The notes beneath the pieces were generated by a model, which saw only the letters and a program-made list of their open reading frames with translations, did no database searches and was not told the DNA's origin. A stretch of 64,000 nucleotides of DNA from an uncultured Bacteroides sp. (GTDB lineage: Bacteria; Bacteroidota; Bacteroidia; Bacteroidales; Bacteroidaceae). The stretch lies in assembly GCF_902491285.1 (NCBI RefSeq), contig NZ_CABUHK010000008.1:1-64000 (forward strand), read 5' to 3'. The position numbers and the translations under genes were made by a program. Below, piece by piece: positions 18,185 to 27,191 of the stretch. Every line of letters starts with the position of its first letter. Within the stretch, counting starts at the first letter, position 1.

Positions 18185-19942
18185 TTAACCGATAATCTTT
18201 CTTATATCTTCTACAATCAGTTCATCTGTCAGATGATTGGCACGAAGTAACTCTTGTATGTCGTACCGGTCTACGAATTCTTTCTTCGCTCCATAATTAA
18301 GGACTTTCATATCACTGGCACCGTAATAACGGGCAATCTTTTCACCGAAACCACCGTCCAACACACCGTCTTCCAATGTAATCACTAGTTGGTGGTCGGC
18401 TTTCAGTTCTTCCATTAGCTCATTGTCAATGCCGGTGATATATCGGGGATTGATAAGCGTTGCATCAATACCTGCCTTTTCTTTCAGCAATGACAGCACC
18501 GACTGTCCTAATCCGAAGAACGAACCTAACGCAAGGATAGCTACTTTCGAACCGCGATGAGCGACTTTATAACGATTGAGAACGCTGTAATCGGATTCCA
18601 CAGACTCGCCACAGCTAATCACATCTGTTGCGGGCACACGGATAGCCACCGGGTGTTCATTCTGATGGATACCCCATTCCAGCATGGCAAGATATTCCTC
18701 TTTACAGGTTGGCGCTAAATAGACCATATTCGGAATATTACTGATAAGCGGAATATCGAAGAAACAGAGATGCGTTACATCATTCATACCGGATAATGTT
18801 CCCCAAAATACCAAGAGGACTGCCGGATTATTATTGATGCAGAGGTCTTGCGATAGCTGGTCGTAAGATCGTTGGATAAATGTGCTATATACCCCATAAA
18901 CAGGCTTTCCCCCATTAGCGGCAATACCGGAAGCAAGTGCCACTGCATGTTCTTCGGCAATACCGACATCAACAAACTGCTTGCCGGCTTCCTGACGACG
19001 GTCGGGAGTAAACCCGAGAACGGCAGGAGTACCCGAAGTAATTGTTACCACCCGCTTGTCTTCTTTCATTTTTTTCAGCAGATATTGAGCGGTTACTTCG
19101 CTATAATCTTCCGCAGTTTCGCCAAACTTGGATTCTCCGGTTTCTATATTGAACGGAGTACGCCAATGGTAAGTCTCTTTGTCCAGTTCTGCGCGTTCAT
19201 ACCCTTTGCCTTTCAGGGTATTAATATGTACTACTATCGGATGTTGAATATCTTTCACTTTAGAGAAAGCCTCAACCAATGCTTCCACATTATTGCCGTC
19301 GTTCACGTACATATAATCCAATCCTATAGCCTTGAAGAAATTACATTCGCACTGACCGTTGCTGTCACGCAAATCTTTCAGGTTCTTGTAAAGACCACCG
19401 TGATTCTCGGCAATAGACATTTGATTGTCGTTGACAATAATAATCATGTTTGTACCAAGCTCCGCCACATAGTCCAATCCTTCGAATGCTTCGCCGCTAC
19501 TTAAAGATCCGTCGCCTATCACGGCTATGATATTCTCATTACCGCCGGTCAGGTCGCGTCCTTTCGCCAATCCGCTAGCCAGGCTGACGGAAGTGGAAGT
19601 GTGACCGATAACAAAAAAATCATGCTTACTTTCATGTGGCTCGGAATAACCGGATACGTTGTCATACTCTGCCGGATAGAGGAAAGCATCTTTCCGTCCG
19701 GTCAGCATCTTATGCACATAACTCTGATGCGATACATCAAAAACAATCTTATCTTCCGGTGAATTGAATACATAATGTAAAGCGATAGTCGCTTCCACCA
19801 TTCCAAAATTAGGTCCGAAATGCCCGCCGTGTTCACTCAACTTTTGCAGGAGTGATGCACGGATTTCATTACTTAAATCGTTGAGTTCTTGAAACGATAA
19901 CTTCTTTACGTCTGCCGGAGAGTAAATATTTTCTAAATACAT
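18185..19942 (-). CDS. 1-deoxy-D-xylulose-5-phosphate synthase-like transketolase (second-type Dxs)
   Basis: 585 aa, somewhat shorter than typical housekeeping Dxs (about 620-640). Motifs include DVSHQSYVHKMLTGR (69-83), the TPP pyrophosphate motif GDGS (143-146) with NDN (171-173), GHTSTS, and a transketolase pyrimidine-binding half with VGIAEEHAVALASG. It would condense pyruvate with an aldehyde acceptor; whether glyceraldehyde 3-phosphate is the true substrate is not clear. Its promoter is regulon site E, so it is co-controlled with redox and detoxification genes, unlike a housekeeping isoprenoid gene. Confidence 0.85.
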   Translation of the reverse strand: MYLENIYSPADVKKLSFQELNDLSNEIRASLLQKLSEHGGHFGPNFGMVEATIALHYVFNSPEDKIVFDVSHQSYVHKMLTGRKDAFLYPAEYDNVSGYSEPHESKHDFFVIGHTSTSVSLASGLAKGRDLTGGNENIIAVIGDGSLSSGEAFEGLDYVAELGTNMIIIVNDNQMSIAENHGGLYKNLKDLRDSNGQCECNFFKAIGLDYMYVNDGNNVEALVEAFSKVKDIQHPIVVHINTLKGKGYERAELDKETYHWRTPFNIETGESKFGETAEDYSEVTAQYLLKKMKEDKRVVTITSGTPAVLGFTPDRRQEAGKQFVDVGIAEEHAVALASGIAANGGKPVYGVYSTFIQRSYDQLSQDLCINNNPAVLLVFWGTLSGMNDVTHLCFFDIPLISNIPNMVYLAPTCKEEYLAMLEWGIHQNEHPVAIRVPATDVISCGESVESDYSVLNRYKVAHRGSKVAILALGSFFGLGQSVLSLLKEKAGIDATLINPRYITGIDNELMEELKADHQLVITLEDGVLDGGFGEKIARYYGASDMKVLNYGAKKEFVDRYDIQELLRANHLTDELIVEDIRKIIG

Positions 19943-19989
19943 ATCAATTGTTTTTTTTTACGTTTATACCTATTATCTTTATCACACTG

Positions 19990-20056
19990 CAAAGATACTG
20001 CTGATTTTGGATTCGGTTTGTATATAGATTACGGATTATTTTACCTATATTACCGA
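19990..20056 (-). promoter_or_regulatory. Regulon site E: paired 21-bp repeats plus -7 box, before Dxs-like gene
   Basis: On the minus strand TCGGTAATA starts at 20056 and TCCGTAATC at 20035 (21 bp apart). The -7 box TATCTTTG starts at 19997, 38 bp after the second repeat. Spacing is identical to sites A-D. The expected leader is about 40 nt. Confidence 0.8.
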
Positions 20057-20122
20057 CCTTGGGAAATGTGACTGATGATAAACCTGAAAATAGTAGATAA
20101 TAGACATTGGAGGACGACATAT

Positions 20123-20878
20123 ATGAATAGTGATTATAAAGTGGGTGATTTAATTTATGATGCCAATATTTATGATGCGATGAATACCAATCTGGATGAT
20201 TTGTACTTTTATAAGCGGTGGTTGCCCAAAAACAAGGATGCCCGAATACTTGAACTTTGTTGTGGTACAGGCAGGCTTACTCTTCCCATTGCAAAGGAAG
20301 GATATGATATTACTGGAGTTGATTACACCCCTTCAATGCTTGCTCAGGCAAAGATGAAAGCTTCCGAAGCAGGATTAGAAATAAGTTTTATCGAGGCAGA
20401 TATCAGAACTTTGAATTTGCCGGAAAAATACGACCTTATCTTTATTCCATTTAATTCGATTCATCATTTATATAAGAATGAAGATTTATTTAAGGTATTT
20501 AGCGTCGTTAAGAATCACCTCAAAGACGGCGGCTTATTTCTGTTTGATTGTTTTAATCCGAATATCCAATATATAGTTGAAGGTGAAAAAGAGCAGAAGG
20601 AAATTGCCACATATACAACTGATGACGGCAGGGAAGTATTGATAAAGCAGACTATGCGATATGAAAATAAAACTCAGATTAACCGTATCGAATGGCATTA
20701 TTTTATCAATGGCAAGTTTAATTCTATTCAAAATCTGGATATGAGAATGTTCTTCCCTCAAGAGCTGGATTCATATTTGGAATGGAATGGTTTTCATATT
20801 ATTCATAAGTATGGTGGATTTGAAGAAGAGGCATTTAATGATAATTCGGCAAAACAGATATTTGTTTGCCAGTGCTAG
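20123..20878 (+). CDS. Class I SAM-dependent methyltransferase
   Basis: 251 aa from the ATG at 20123, chosen because GGAGGACGAC, a good Shine-Dalgarno sequence, sits just before it; a longer frame opens at 20075. Motif I is ILELCCGTGRL, followed by VDYTPSMLAQA (acidic motif II region) and FIPFNSIHHL. The C-terminal half is beta-rich as in small-molecule methyltransferases. The substrate is unknown. It is divergent from the Dxs-like gene, and regulon site E lies between them. Confidence 0.85.
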   Translation: MNSDYKVGDLIYDANIYDAMNTNLDDLYFYKRWLPKNKDARILELCCGTGRLTLPIAKEGYDITGVDYTPSMLAQAKMKASEAGLEISFIEADIRTLNLPEKYDLIFIPFNSIHHLYKNEDLFKVFSVVKNHLKDGGLFLFDCFNPNIQYIVEGEKEQKEIATYTTDDGREVLIKQTMRYENKTQINRIEWHYFINGKFNSIQNLDMRMFFPQELDSYLEWNGFHIIHKYGGFEEEAFNDNSAKQIFVCQC

Positions 20879-21028
20879 ATAACTATTTTTTTGGGGCAAT
20901 CAAGCTGATATTGGAATTTCGATCCAATACAGCAAGGCTTTTTTACCACTTTTTTCATAGCTGTTTTTATTTGAACTGTAATAAAGATACGTGTAAAAAA
21001 TCTATCTTCATAGAGAGGAAATGATGAA

Positions 21029-21095
21029 TCTGTAATTAGGGTTGTCATATCCGTAATCTGTCTACAACTGCTTCACATAATTCTGTCGACCTTTG
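21029..21095 (+). promoter_or_regulatory. Regulon site B: paired 21-bp repeats plus -7 box, before MFS gene
   Basis: TCTGTAATT starts at 21029 and TCCGTAATC at 21050 (21 bp apart). The -7 box GACCTTTG starts at 21088, 38 bp after the second repeat. The MFS start is at 21156. Confidence 0.78.
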
Positions 21096-21155
21096 TAGCG
21101 TCGATTAAATTCTATACTTCTAGAGAATTGGAATTATAAATTATATGTAGCAGCT

Positions 21156-22361
21156 ATGGAACAAAAGAATAAATTAAAACTCAATTCGGGTGGTTTGCTC
21201 GTCTTTATCCTTACGGTCGGTGTGTTTGGCATTATAAACACCGAGATGGGAGTAGTGGGTATCCTGCCCTTGATTGCCGAAACTTTTAATGTCTCCGTAC
21301 CGCAGGCCGGCTGGACGGTAAGTGTTTTTGCATTGGTGGTAGCTGCTTCGGCTCCAGTCACTCCTTTGTTGTTTTCGGGAATTAACCGGAAGAAAGTAAT
21401 GCTGCTCGTACTGGGATTATTTACGCTAAGCAATATCATATCCATGCTTACCTCTAACTTTACCATATTGCTGATTGCCCGGATACTTCCCGCTTTCCTG
21501 CATCCGGTATATGTATCTATGGCTTTTACGGTAGCTGCTGCGTCTGTTAGCAAGGAACAGGCTCCCAAGGCTGTTTCTAAAGTCTTTATCGGTGTGTCCG
21601 CCGGCATGGTGCTGGGCGTTCCGGTGACCAGTTTCATTGCCAGTGAAGTTTCGTTCTCCATGGCGATGTTATTTTTCACAGTTGTGAATGCTTTGGTATT
21701 TGTGGCTACTATGCTGTTTATCCCTTCCGTGCCTGTAAAAGAAAAAGTATCTTACGGTGCGCAACTTAGCGTATTGAAGAAAACGGAGATGTGGCATTCA
21801 ATCATTGCCGTGACCTTGATTAACGGAGCCATGTTCGGATTCTTCAGCTATATGTCAGACTATCTGAAAACAGTGACGGAAGTTTCCTACAATGTAATCA
21901 GTGCCGTCTTGCTTGTATATGGACTGGCGAATATTGTAGGCAATGTGCTGGCGGGGAGACTGCTTTCGATAAATGCCAGACGCTCAATAATCATCATGCC
22001 TTTTGCACTGTTAGCTTCCTATATCTTCTTGTTCTTCGTCGGAGAATGGATAACAGCTATGGTAATAATCATCCTTATTCTAGGTGTATTGGCAGGTATC
22101 GCAAGTAATAATATGCAATACATGATAACAGATTCCGCACCCGAAGCTCCCGATTTTGCCAATGGAATGTTTTTGACTTCCGCCAATTTGGGAACGACGA
22201 TTGGTACGGCTATATGCGGAGCCTTCATCACGGAAATGGGTACCCGCTATTCTGTTTTCGGCGCGTTTCTTTTCCTGATTGCAAGCATTGTGTTCGTTTA
22301 TTTACGTGTTCGTATGCCCCATTCCCGCAAACAGGTTAAAATGGAGATTTTAGCAGAATGA
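21156..22361 (+). CDS. MFS transporter, drug or sugar efflux type (AraJ/CmlA-like)
   Basis: 401 aa with 12 predicted membrane helices. The first loop holds NTEMGVVGILPLIAETFNVS, and a motif C-like glycine pattern (GVSAGMVLGVPV) in helix 5 is typical of drug:H+ antiporters. DHA1/AraJ-type exporters have this size and layout. It is transcribed from regulon site B. Export of a toxic small molecule is inferred. Confidence 0.87.
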   Translation: MEQKNKLKLNSGGLLVFILTVGVFGIINTEMGVVGILPLIAETFNVSVPQAGWTVSVFALVVAASAPVTPLLFSGINRKKVMLLVLGLFTLSNIISMLTSNFTILLIARILPAFLHPVYVSMAFTVAAASVSKEQAPKAVSKVFIGVSAGMVLGVPVTSFIASEVSFSMAMLFFTVVNALVFVATMLFIPSVPVKEKVSYGAQLSVLKKTEMWHSIIAVTLINGAMFGFFSYMSDYLKTVTEVSYNVISAVLLVYGLANIVGNVLAGRLLSINARRSIIIMPFALLASYIFLFFVGEWITAMVIIILILGVLAGIASNNMQYMITDSAPEAPDFANGMFLTSANLGTTIGTAICGAFITEMGTRYSVFGAFLFLIASIVFVYLRVRMPHSRKQVKMEILAE

Positions 22362-22375
22362 TGAAAAAAATATAA

Positions 22376-22442
22376 TCTGTAATTCGGGTAATAATGTCAG
22401 TAATTCATCTACATACACTCTCTTTATTTCACCGTATTTTTG
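22376..22442 (+). promoter_or_regulatory. Regulon site C: paired 21-bp repeats plus -7 box, before alpha/beta hydrolase
   Basis: TCTGTAATT starts at 22376 and TCAGTAATT at 22397 (21 bp apart). The -7 box TATTTTTG starts at 22435, 38 bp after the second repeat. The hydrolase start is at 22493. Confidence 0.8.
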
Positions 22443-22492
22443 CAATGTAGAAAGTAGACAATCAATTCTTTAATTATTAAAACGCAAGAGAT

Positions 22493-23524
22493 ATGAAACG
22501 GATTTTATTATTAACAACTGTATTTATTATGATGCTCGGAACTAATTTTTCTTCTGCACAGACAGATGCAGATAACTTTTATAAAAGTGATTTGGTAAGT
22601 GTGGAGAAAGTTTCTTTTTCCAACCAGTATAAAATGAAGGTAGCCGGAAATCTGTTTCTGCCCAAGAACATGAAAGAAGGGGACAAATACCCTGCAATCA
22701 TTGTCGGACACCCTATGGGAGCAGTCAAGGAACAGAGTGCGAACCTTTACGCAACGAAAATGGCGGAACGAGGATTTGTCACACTTTCCATAGACCTTTC
22801 TTTTTGGGGTGGGAGCGAAGGCGAGCCGCGCAATGCCGTTCTGCCGGAAGTTTATGCGGAAGACTTTAGCGCTGCGGTAGATTTTCTCGGTACACGTCCG
22901 TTTGTCGACCGGAATCTTATCGGTGTAATCGGTATTTGCGGCAGTGGAAGTTTCGCTATCAGTGCGGCAAAAATAGATCCTCGTCTCAAAGCCATTGCAA
23001 CAATCAGCATGTATAATATGGGTACTGCCAGCCGTAACGGATTGAAACATGCATTGACTCTGGAGCAGAGAAAACAAATTATGGTGGAAGCGGCAGAGCA
23101 GCGTTATGTTGAATTCCTGGGTGGAGAAACAAAATACACAGGTGGCACAGTGCACGAGCTGACAGAAAAATCCGGCCCGATAGAACGTGAATTTTATGAA
23201 TTCTACCGTACACAAAGAGGAGAATTCACACCAGAAGGAGCAACTCCTTTGACAACAACTCATCCAACCCTTTCAAGTAATGTGAAATTTATGAATTTCT
23301 ATCCTTTCGCAGATATTGAAACGATTTCACCCCGTCCCATGCTTTTCATTACCGGGGAGAATGCCCATTCGCGCGAATTCAGCGAGGATGCCTATCGACT
23401 GGCTGCCGAGCCTAAAGAACTGTATATAGTGCCCGGTGCAGGACACGTAGACCTTTACGACCGTGTAAGCCTTATACCATTCAGCAAACTGGAATCTTTC
23501 TTCAAGGAATATCTGAAGAAATAA
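22493..23524 (+). CDS. Secreted alpha/beta hydrolase, dienelactone-hydrolase-like (YcjY-type)
   Basis: 343 aa with a signal peptide (about 1-23, SSA before QTDAD). The oxyanion strand reads PAIIVGHPMGAVKEQ, and the nucleophile elbow is Gly-Ile-Cys-Gly-Ser-Gly, which resembles the Cys-type elbow of dienelactone hydrolases rather than a plain GxSxG. A late Asp (TGEN region) and His (GAGHVDLYD) complete a likely triad. It heads a run with the cyclophilin-like lipoprotein, DUF3737 and PatB genes, all spaced by 12 bp or less. Confidence 0.85.
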   Translation: MKRILLLTTVFIMMLGTNFSSAQTDADNFYKSDLVSVEKVSFSNQYKMKVAGNLFLPKNMKEGDKYPAIIVGHPMGAVKEQSANLYATKMAERGFVTLSIDLSFWGGSEGEPRNAVLPEVYAEDFSAAVDFLGTRPFVDRNLIGVIGICGSGSFAISAAKIDPRLKAIATISMYNMGTASRNGLKHALTLEQRKQIMVEAAEQRYVEFLGGETKYTGGTVHELTEKSGPIEREFYEFYRTQRGEFTPEGATPLTTTHPTLSSNVKFMNFYPFADIETISPRPMLFITGENAHSREFSEDAYRLAAEPKELYIVPGAGHVDLYDRVSLIPFSKLESFFKEYLKK

Positions 23525-23536
23525 ACATGAATCATT

Positions 23537-24055
23537 ATGAAGCACTATATAATAACAATCTTCGCTATGTTGGCATTATCGGTCGGTTCCGCATCATGCA
23601 GCGAGGATGAGCCATTGCAGGGAACAGGTCAGCAGACAACCCCGAATAATGGAAATAACAACTCTGGTAATAATAACAATAATAATGAAAACGTTCCAGT
23701 GAGCAACAATCTTAAAATAACAATCGGCTCCGCTTCGTTCAACGCTACCCTGGAAAGTAATGAGACAGCAAAAGAATTCAAGAAATTACTGCCTTTGACC
23801 GTAAATATGTCCGAACTGAATGGCAATGAAAAGCTATTTTATCTACAAAACAGCTTGCCGACAGCCTCTTTCAGTCCGAGAACCATTCAAACGGGAGATT
23901 TAATGCTTTACGGTTCTACTTGCGTGGTACTTTTTTATGAGAGCTTCTCGACTTCATATACCTATACCCGCTTGGGACGTATAACGAATCCTTCGGGACT
24001 GGCTTCCGCCGTCGGTGCAGGAAGTGTAAATGTAACTTTTGAAATAACAGACTAA
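23537..24055 (+). CDS. Cyclophilin-like-fold lipoprotein
   Basis: 172 aa with a lipoprotein signal to Cys21 or Cys22 (SVGSASC then SEDEP). An Asn/Gly-rich linker spans about residues 37-53. The domain has the cyclophilin-like signature ETAKEFKKLLPLTVNM with NGNEKLFYLQ and GDLMLYGSTCVVLFY. It sits 12 bp after the hydrolase gene. Related small proteins occur with oxidoreductase and hydrolase genes, but the role is unknown. Confidence 0.8.
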   Translation: MKHYIITIFAMLALSVGSASCSEDEPLQGTGQQTTPNNGNNNSGNNNNNNENVPVSNNLKITIGSASFNATLESNETAKEFKKLLPLTVNMSELNGNEKLFYLQNSLPTASFSPRTIQTGDLMLYGSTCVVLFYESFSTSYTYTRLGRITNPSGLASAVGAGSVNVTFEITD

Positions 24056-24067
24056 AAAAATAAACTA

Positions 24068-24931
24068 ATGGAACAAATAAGAAATAAAGAATACGGAGGC
24101 GAACGTCCTCTGTTTGCAACCCACGACCTTCAACTGGAAGATGTGACGATTCGCGCCGGTGAATCCGCACTGAAAGAATGTAGTAACATCATAGCAATTA
24201 ACTGTCGCTTTGAAGGAAAATATCCCTTTTGGCATACCAACGGATTTGTAGTGAAGAACTGTCTCTTTACAGAAGGCGCCCGTGCCGCGCTATGGTACTC
24301 CCAAAGTCTGCAAATGGCAGATACCTTGGTAGAAGCCCCGAAGATGTTTCGCGAAATGGACGGGATAAAACTCGAAAATGTACAGTTGCCCAACGCTTTG
24401 GAAACATTCTGGTATTGCCGTAATATAGACCTGAAGAACGTGCAGATAGACAAAGCGGATTATCTTTTCATACATAGCGAGAATATCAATATCCAAAACT
24501 ACGCCCAAAACGGAAACTATTCATTCCAGTACTGTAAGAACGTGGAAATCCGTAATGCGGTTATCAACTCCAAAGATGCATTTTGGAATACGGAGAATGT
24601 AACTGTCTATGACTCCGAACTGAATGGAGAATACCTGGGCTGGCATTCTAAAAACTTACGTCTGGTAAATTGCAGGATTTCGGGCACGCAGCCACTTTGC
24701 TATGCGCATGACTTGGTCATGGAAAATTGTACAATGGCAGAGGACGCCGACCTCGCTTTCGAACACAGTAGTGTGAAAGCAACGATTAAAAGCCCGGTTC
24801 ACAGCGTGAAGAATCCCCGCACGGGGAGCATTGTTGCCGAAAGTTTCGGAACAATCATCCTGGACGAGAATCTCAAAGCACCAGGGAATTGTGAATTGAA
24901 ACTTTGGGACGAACTGACTTGTTTTGATTGA
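24068..24931 (+). CDS. DUF3737 right-handed beta-helix-like protein
   Basis: 287 aa. Short repeating hydrophobic-Asn segments (CRFEGKYPFWHTNGFVVKNC, FWYCRNIDLKNV, FQYCKNVEIRNA, FWNTENVTVYDS) suggest stacked coils of a pectate-lyase-like beta-helix, as in DUF3737. It has no signal peptide. It lies 12 bp after the lipoprotein gene and 3 bp before the PatB gene. The function is unknown; the tight spacing to PatB suggests a related job. Confidence 0.85.
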   Translation: MEQIRNKEYGGERPLFATHDLQLEDVTIRAGESALKECSNIIAINCRFEGKYPFWHTNGFVVKNCLFTEGARAALWYSQSLQMADTLVEAPKMFREMDGIKLENVQLPNALETFWYCRNIDLKNVQIDKADYLFIHSENINIQNYAQNGNYSFQYCKNVEIRNAVINSKDAFWNTENVTVYDSELNGEYLGWHSKNLRLVNCRISGTQPLCYAHDLVMENCTMAEDADLAFEHSSVKATIKSPVHSVKNPRTGSIVAESFGTIILDENLKAPGNCELKLWDELTCFD

Positions 24932-24934
24932 AAT

Positions 24935-26092
24935 ATGAAGTACAACTTCGATGAAATAATTCCACGCCGAGGTACGAATTCCTATAAATGGGATTCTGCC
25001 GGAGATGCAGATGTATTGCCGATGTGGGTAGCCGATATGGATTTCCGTACGGCTCCCCCTGTTGTGGAAGCATTGAGGAAACGGGTGGAGCATGGTATCT
25101 TCGGATATGTCCGTGTACCGGATGCATACTACGCGGCGGTGACAAACTGGTTTGCAAGGCGGCATGACTGGCAGATAGAAAAAGAATGGATTATTTATAC
25201 CACGGGAGTAGTACCGGCATTGTCTGCTGTCATTAAGGCACTGACAGCCCCCGGAGATAAAGTAATGGTGCAGACACCCGTATATAACTGCTTTTTCTCC
25301 TCTATCCGCAATAACGGATGCGGGATGATTGCCAATCCGCTGATTTATAGAAATGGAACCTATCAGATAGATTTTGCGGATTTGGAACAAAAAGCTGCCG
25401 ACCCAAGCGTAAAGGTTCTATTGTTATGCAACCCGCACAATCCTGCCGGAAGGGTATGGACAAAGCAGGAACTTACCCGCATCGGTGACATCTGTATCCG
25501 AAATAATGTGTGGGTAGTAGCAGACGAAATCCACTGCGAACTTGTCTTCCCGGGACACACCTATATCCCTTTTGCTTCTATCTCACAAGAATTTCTGATG
25601 CACTCCGTCACTTGCACCTCGCCCAGCAAGGCCTTTAACCTGGCAGGGCTTCAAATAGCCAATATCATTTCTGCCGATACGGATATACGAACGAAAATAG
25701 ACAAAGCAATCAATATCAATGAGGTTTGTGATGTGAATCCGTTCGGAGTGGAAGCGTTAATGGCCGCCTATAACGACGGTGAGGAATGGTTGGAAGAACT
25801 GAAACAATACCTGTTCGCCAATTACAATTATTTGAGAGTATACTTCGAAGAATATCTTCCTGAATTTCCGGTGGCGACACTGGAAGGCACTTATCTGGTT
25901 TGGGCAGACTGTTCGGTACTGAATCAGTCATCGGATGAGACAGTGAAAACCTTGTTGGAGAAAGAAAAACTTTGGGTGAACGAGGGCAGCTTGTACGGAG
26001 AGGCCGGTGAAGGATTTATCCGTATTAATATCGCCTGTCCGCGACAGCAGTTGATAGAAGGATTAAACAGGTTGAGGCGGGCTTTGAAATAA
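24935..26092 (+). CDS. MalY/PatB-family PLP-dependent C-S lyase (aminotransferase fold I)
   Basis: 385 aa. The N-terminus [17 protein letters not shown] and WVADMDF are signatures of MalY/PatB. The PLP-lysine segment is [15 protein letters not shown], and the Asp that contacts the pyridine nitrogen is in [12 protein letters not shown]. The C-terminal Arg for the substrate carboxylate is in [13 protein letters not shown]. It should cleave cystathionine or other cysteine S-conjugates to a thiol, pyruvate and ammonia, which could serve detoxification of thiol adducts here. Confidence 0.9.
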   Translation: MKYNFDEIIPRRGTNSYKWDSAGDADVLPMWVADMDFRTAPPVVEALRKRVEHGIFGYVRVPDAYYAAVTNWFARRHDWQIEKEWIIYTTGVVPALSAVIKALTAPGDKVMVQTPVYNCFFSSIRNNGCGMIANPLIYRNGTYQIDFADLEQKAADPSVKVLLLCNPHNPAGRVWTKQELTRIGDICIRNNVWVVADEIHCELVFPGHTYIPFASISQEFLMHSVTCTSPSKAFNLAGLQIANIISADTDIRTKIDKAININEVCDVNPFGVEALMAAYNDGEEWLEELKQYLFANYNYLRVYFEEYLPEFPVATLEGTYLVWADCSVLNQSSDETVKTLLEKEKLWVNEGSLYGEAGEGFIRINIACPRQQLIEGLNRLRRALK

Positions 26093-26162
26093 TAAAATAA
26101 TTGTCAATTTATTGAGAGTTCCCCCTTCTCACTCCCCGTAAATACGAATAAAAAGAAGTAAT

Positions 26163-27104
26163 ATGGAAAGTCAGAAACGCTCGAACAGGAATTTGCCGGG
26201 TGTTATCATCGCTTATTTCCTCATTTATGTAGTCTGGGGCTCCACCTACTTTTTTATAGGTGTGGCTTTAAAAGATTTTTCGCCTTTCCTGCTCGGAGCA
26301 CTGCGGTTTACGGCTGCCGGGCTGATACTTCTTGGGATTTGTTATTTGCGGGGAGAACGTATATTTAAGAAAAGTCTCGTGAAGCGTTCTGCCGTTAGCG
26401 GCATTGTATTGTTGTTTATAGATATGGCTGTCGTCATGCTGGCACAACAGTATCTGACAAGTAGTCTCGTGGCAATAATCGCTTCCTCTACGGCACTTTG
26501 GATTTTGCTGCTGGACGTTCCCATGTGGCGTATTAATTTCCGCAACCCTCTTACGATAGCGGGAGGGGTGATAGGATTCGGTGGGGTAATAATGCTCTAT
26601 GCGGAACAGCTCAATGCAGAATGGCTGCATCCGCAAAGTGAGCGGGGTATCCTGCTTCTTGTTTTTGGCTGTATATCTTGGGCTGTGGGAACGCTGTATG
26701 CCAAATACCGTTCTTCCCGTGAGGAAGGAATGAATGCATTTGCTGGTTCTGCGTGGCAAATGCTTTTTGCCAGTGCGATGTTCTGGCTTTGTGCCGTTGT
26801 GAGCGGAGATATTCAGGAAGTTGATTTGAGTGCAGTCTCGTCTACAAGCTGGTTCTCCTTGCTTTATTTGATTTCTTTCGGTTCTTTGCTGGCATATTCG
26901 GCGTATGTCTGGCTCTTGAAAGTATGTCCCGCAGCAGAAGTAGGAACGCATGCTTATGTCAATCCCTTTATAGCAGTCCTTCTAGGAGTATTCTTAGGAA
27001 ATGAACGAGTTACATTTATTCAGCTTTCTGGTTTGCTGGTGATTTTGCTGGGAGTGATGTTGATTAGCCGGAAACGCTTGACAGGTAAGACGGGAAATCT
27101 GTAA
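26163..27104 (+). CDS. EamA (DMT superfamily) transporter
   Basis: 313 aa with ten hydrophobic helices in two EamA repeats. The signature YVVWGSTYFFIGVALKDFSP is in the first repeat and AYSAYVWLLKVCPAAEVGTHAYVNP in the second. Such proteins export amino acids or other metabolites. It starts 70 bp after the PatB gene and may share its transcript. Its stop lies at 27102-27104, inside regulon site D. Confidence 0.88.
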   Translation: MESQKRSNRNLPGVIIAYFLIYVVWGSTYFFIGVALKDFSPFLLGALRFTAAGLILLGICYLRGERIFKKSLVKRSAVSGIVLLFIDMAVVMLAQQYLTSSLVAIIASSTALWILLLDVPMWRINFRNPLTIAGGVIGFGGVIMLYAEQLNAEWLHPQSERGILLLVFGCISWAVGTLYAKYRSSREEGMNAFAGSAWQMLFASAMFWLCAVVSGDIQEVDLSAVSSTSWFSLLYLISFGSLLAYSAYVWLLKVCPAAEVGTHAYVNPFIAVLLGVFLGNERVTFIQLSGLLVILLGVMLISRKRLTGKTGNL

Positions 27105-27164
27105 TAATGGTACTGACTTCTGTAATTTGTATCAGTCTTGTAAGGCTATAACTTCGTATTTTTG
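27098..27164 (+). promoter_or_regulatory. Regulon site D: paired 21-bp repeats plus -7 box, before cupin-CMD gene
   Basis: TCTGTAATA starts at 27098 and TCTGTAATT at 27119 (21 bp apart). The -7 box TATTTTTG starts at 27157, 38 bp after the second repeat. The distal repeat overlaps the EamA stop codon. Confidence 0.8.
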
Positions 27165-27191
27165 TGTTATTAATTTTAAAACAATTAGACT

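Noticed and set aside
23640..23690. AAT/AAC-rich run as a phase-variable tract
   Set aside because: It encodes an imperfect Asn/Gly linker of a lipoprotein; the codons are mixed and there is no pure short-unit repeat.
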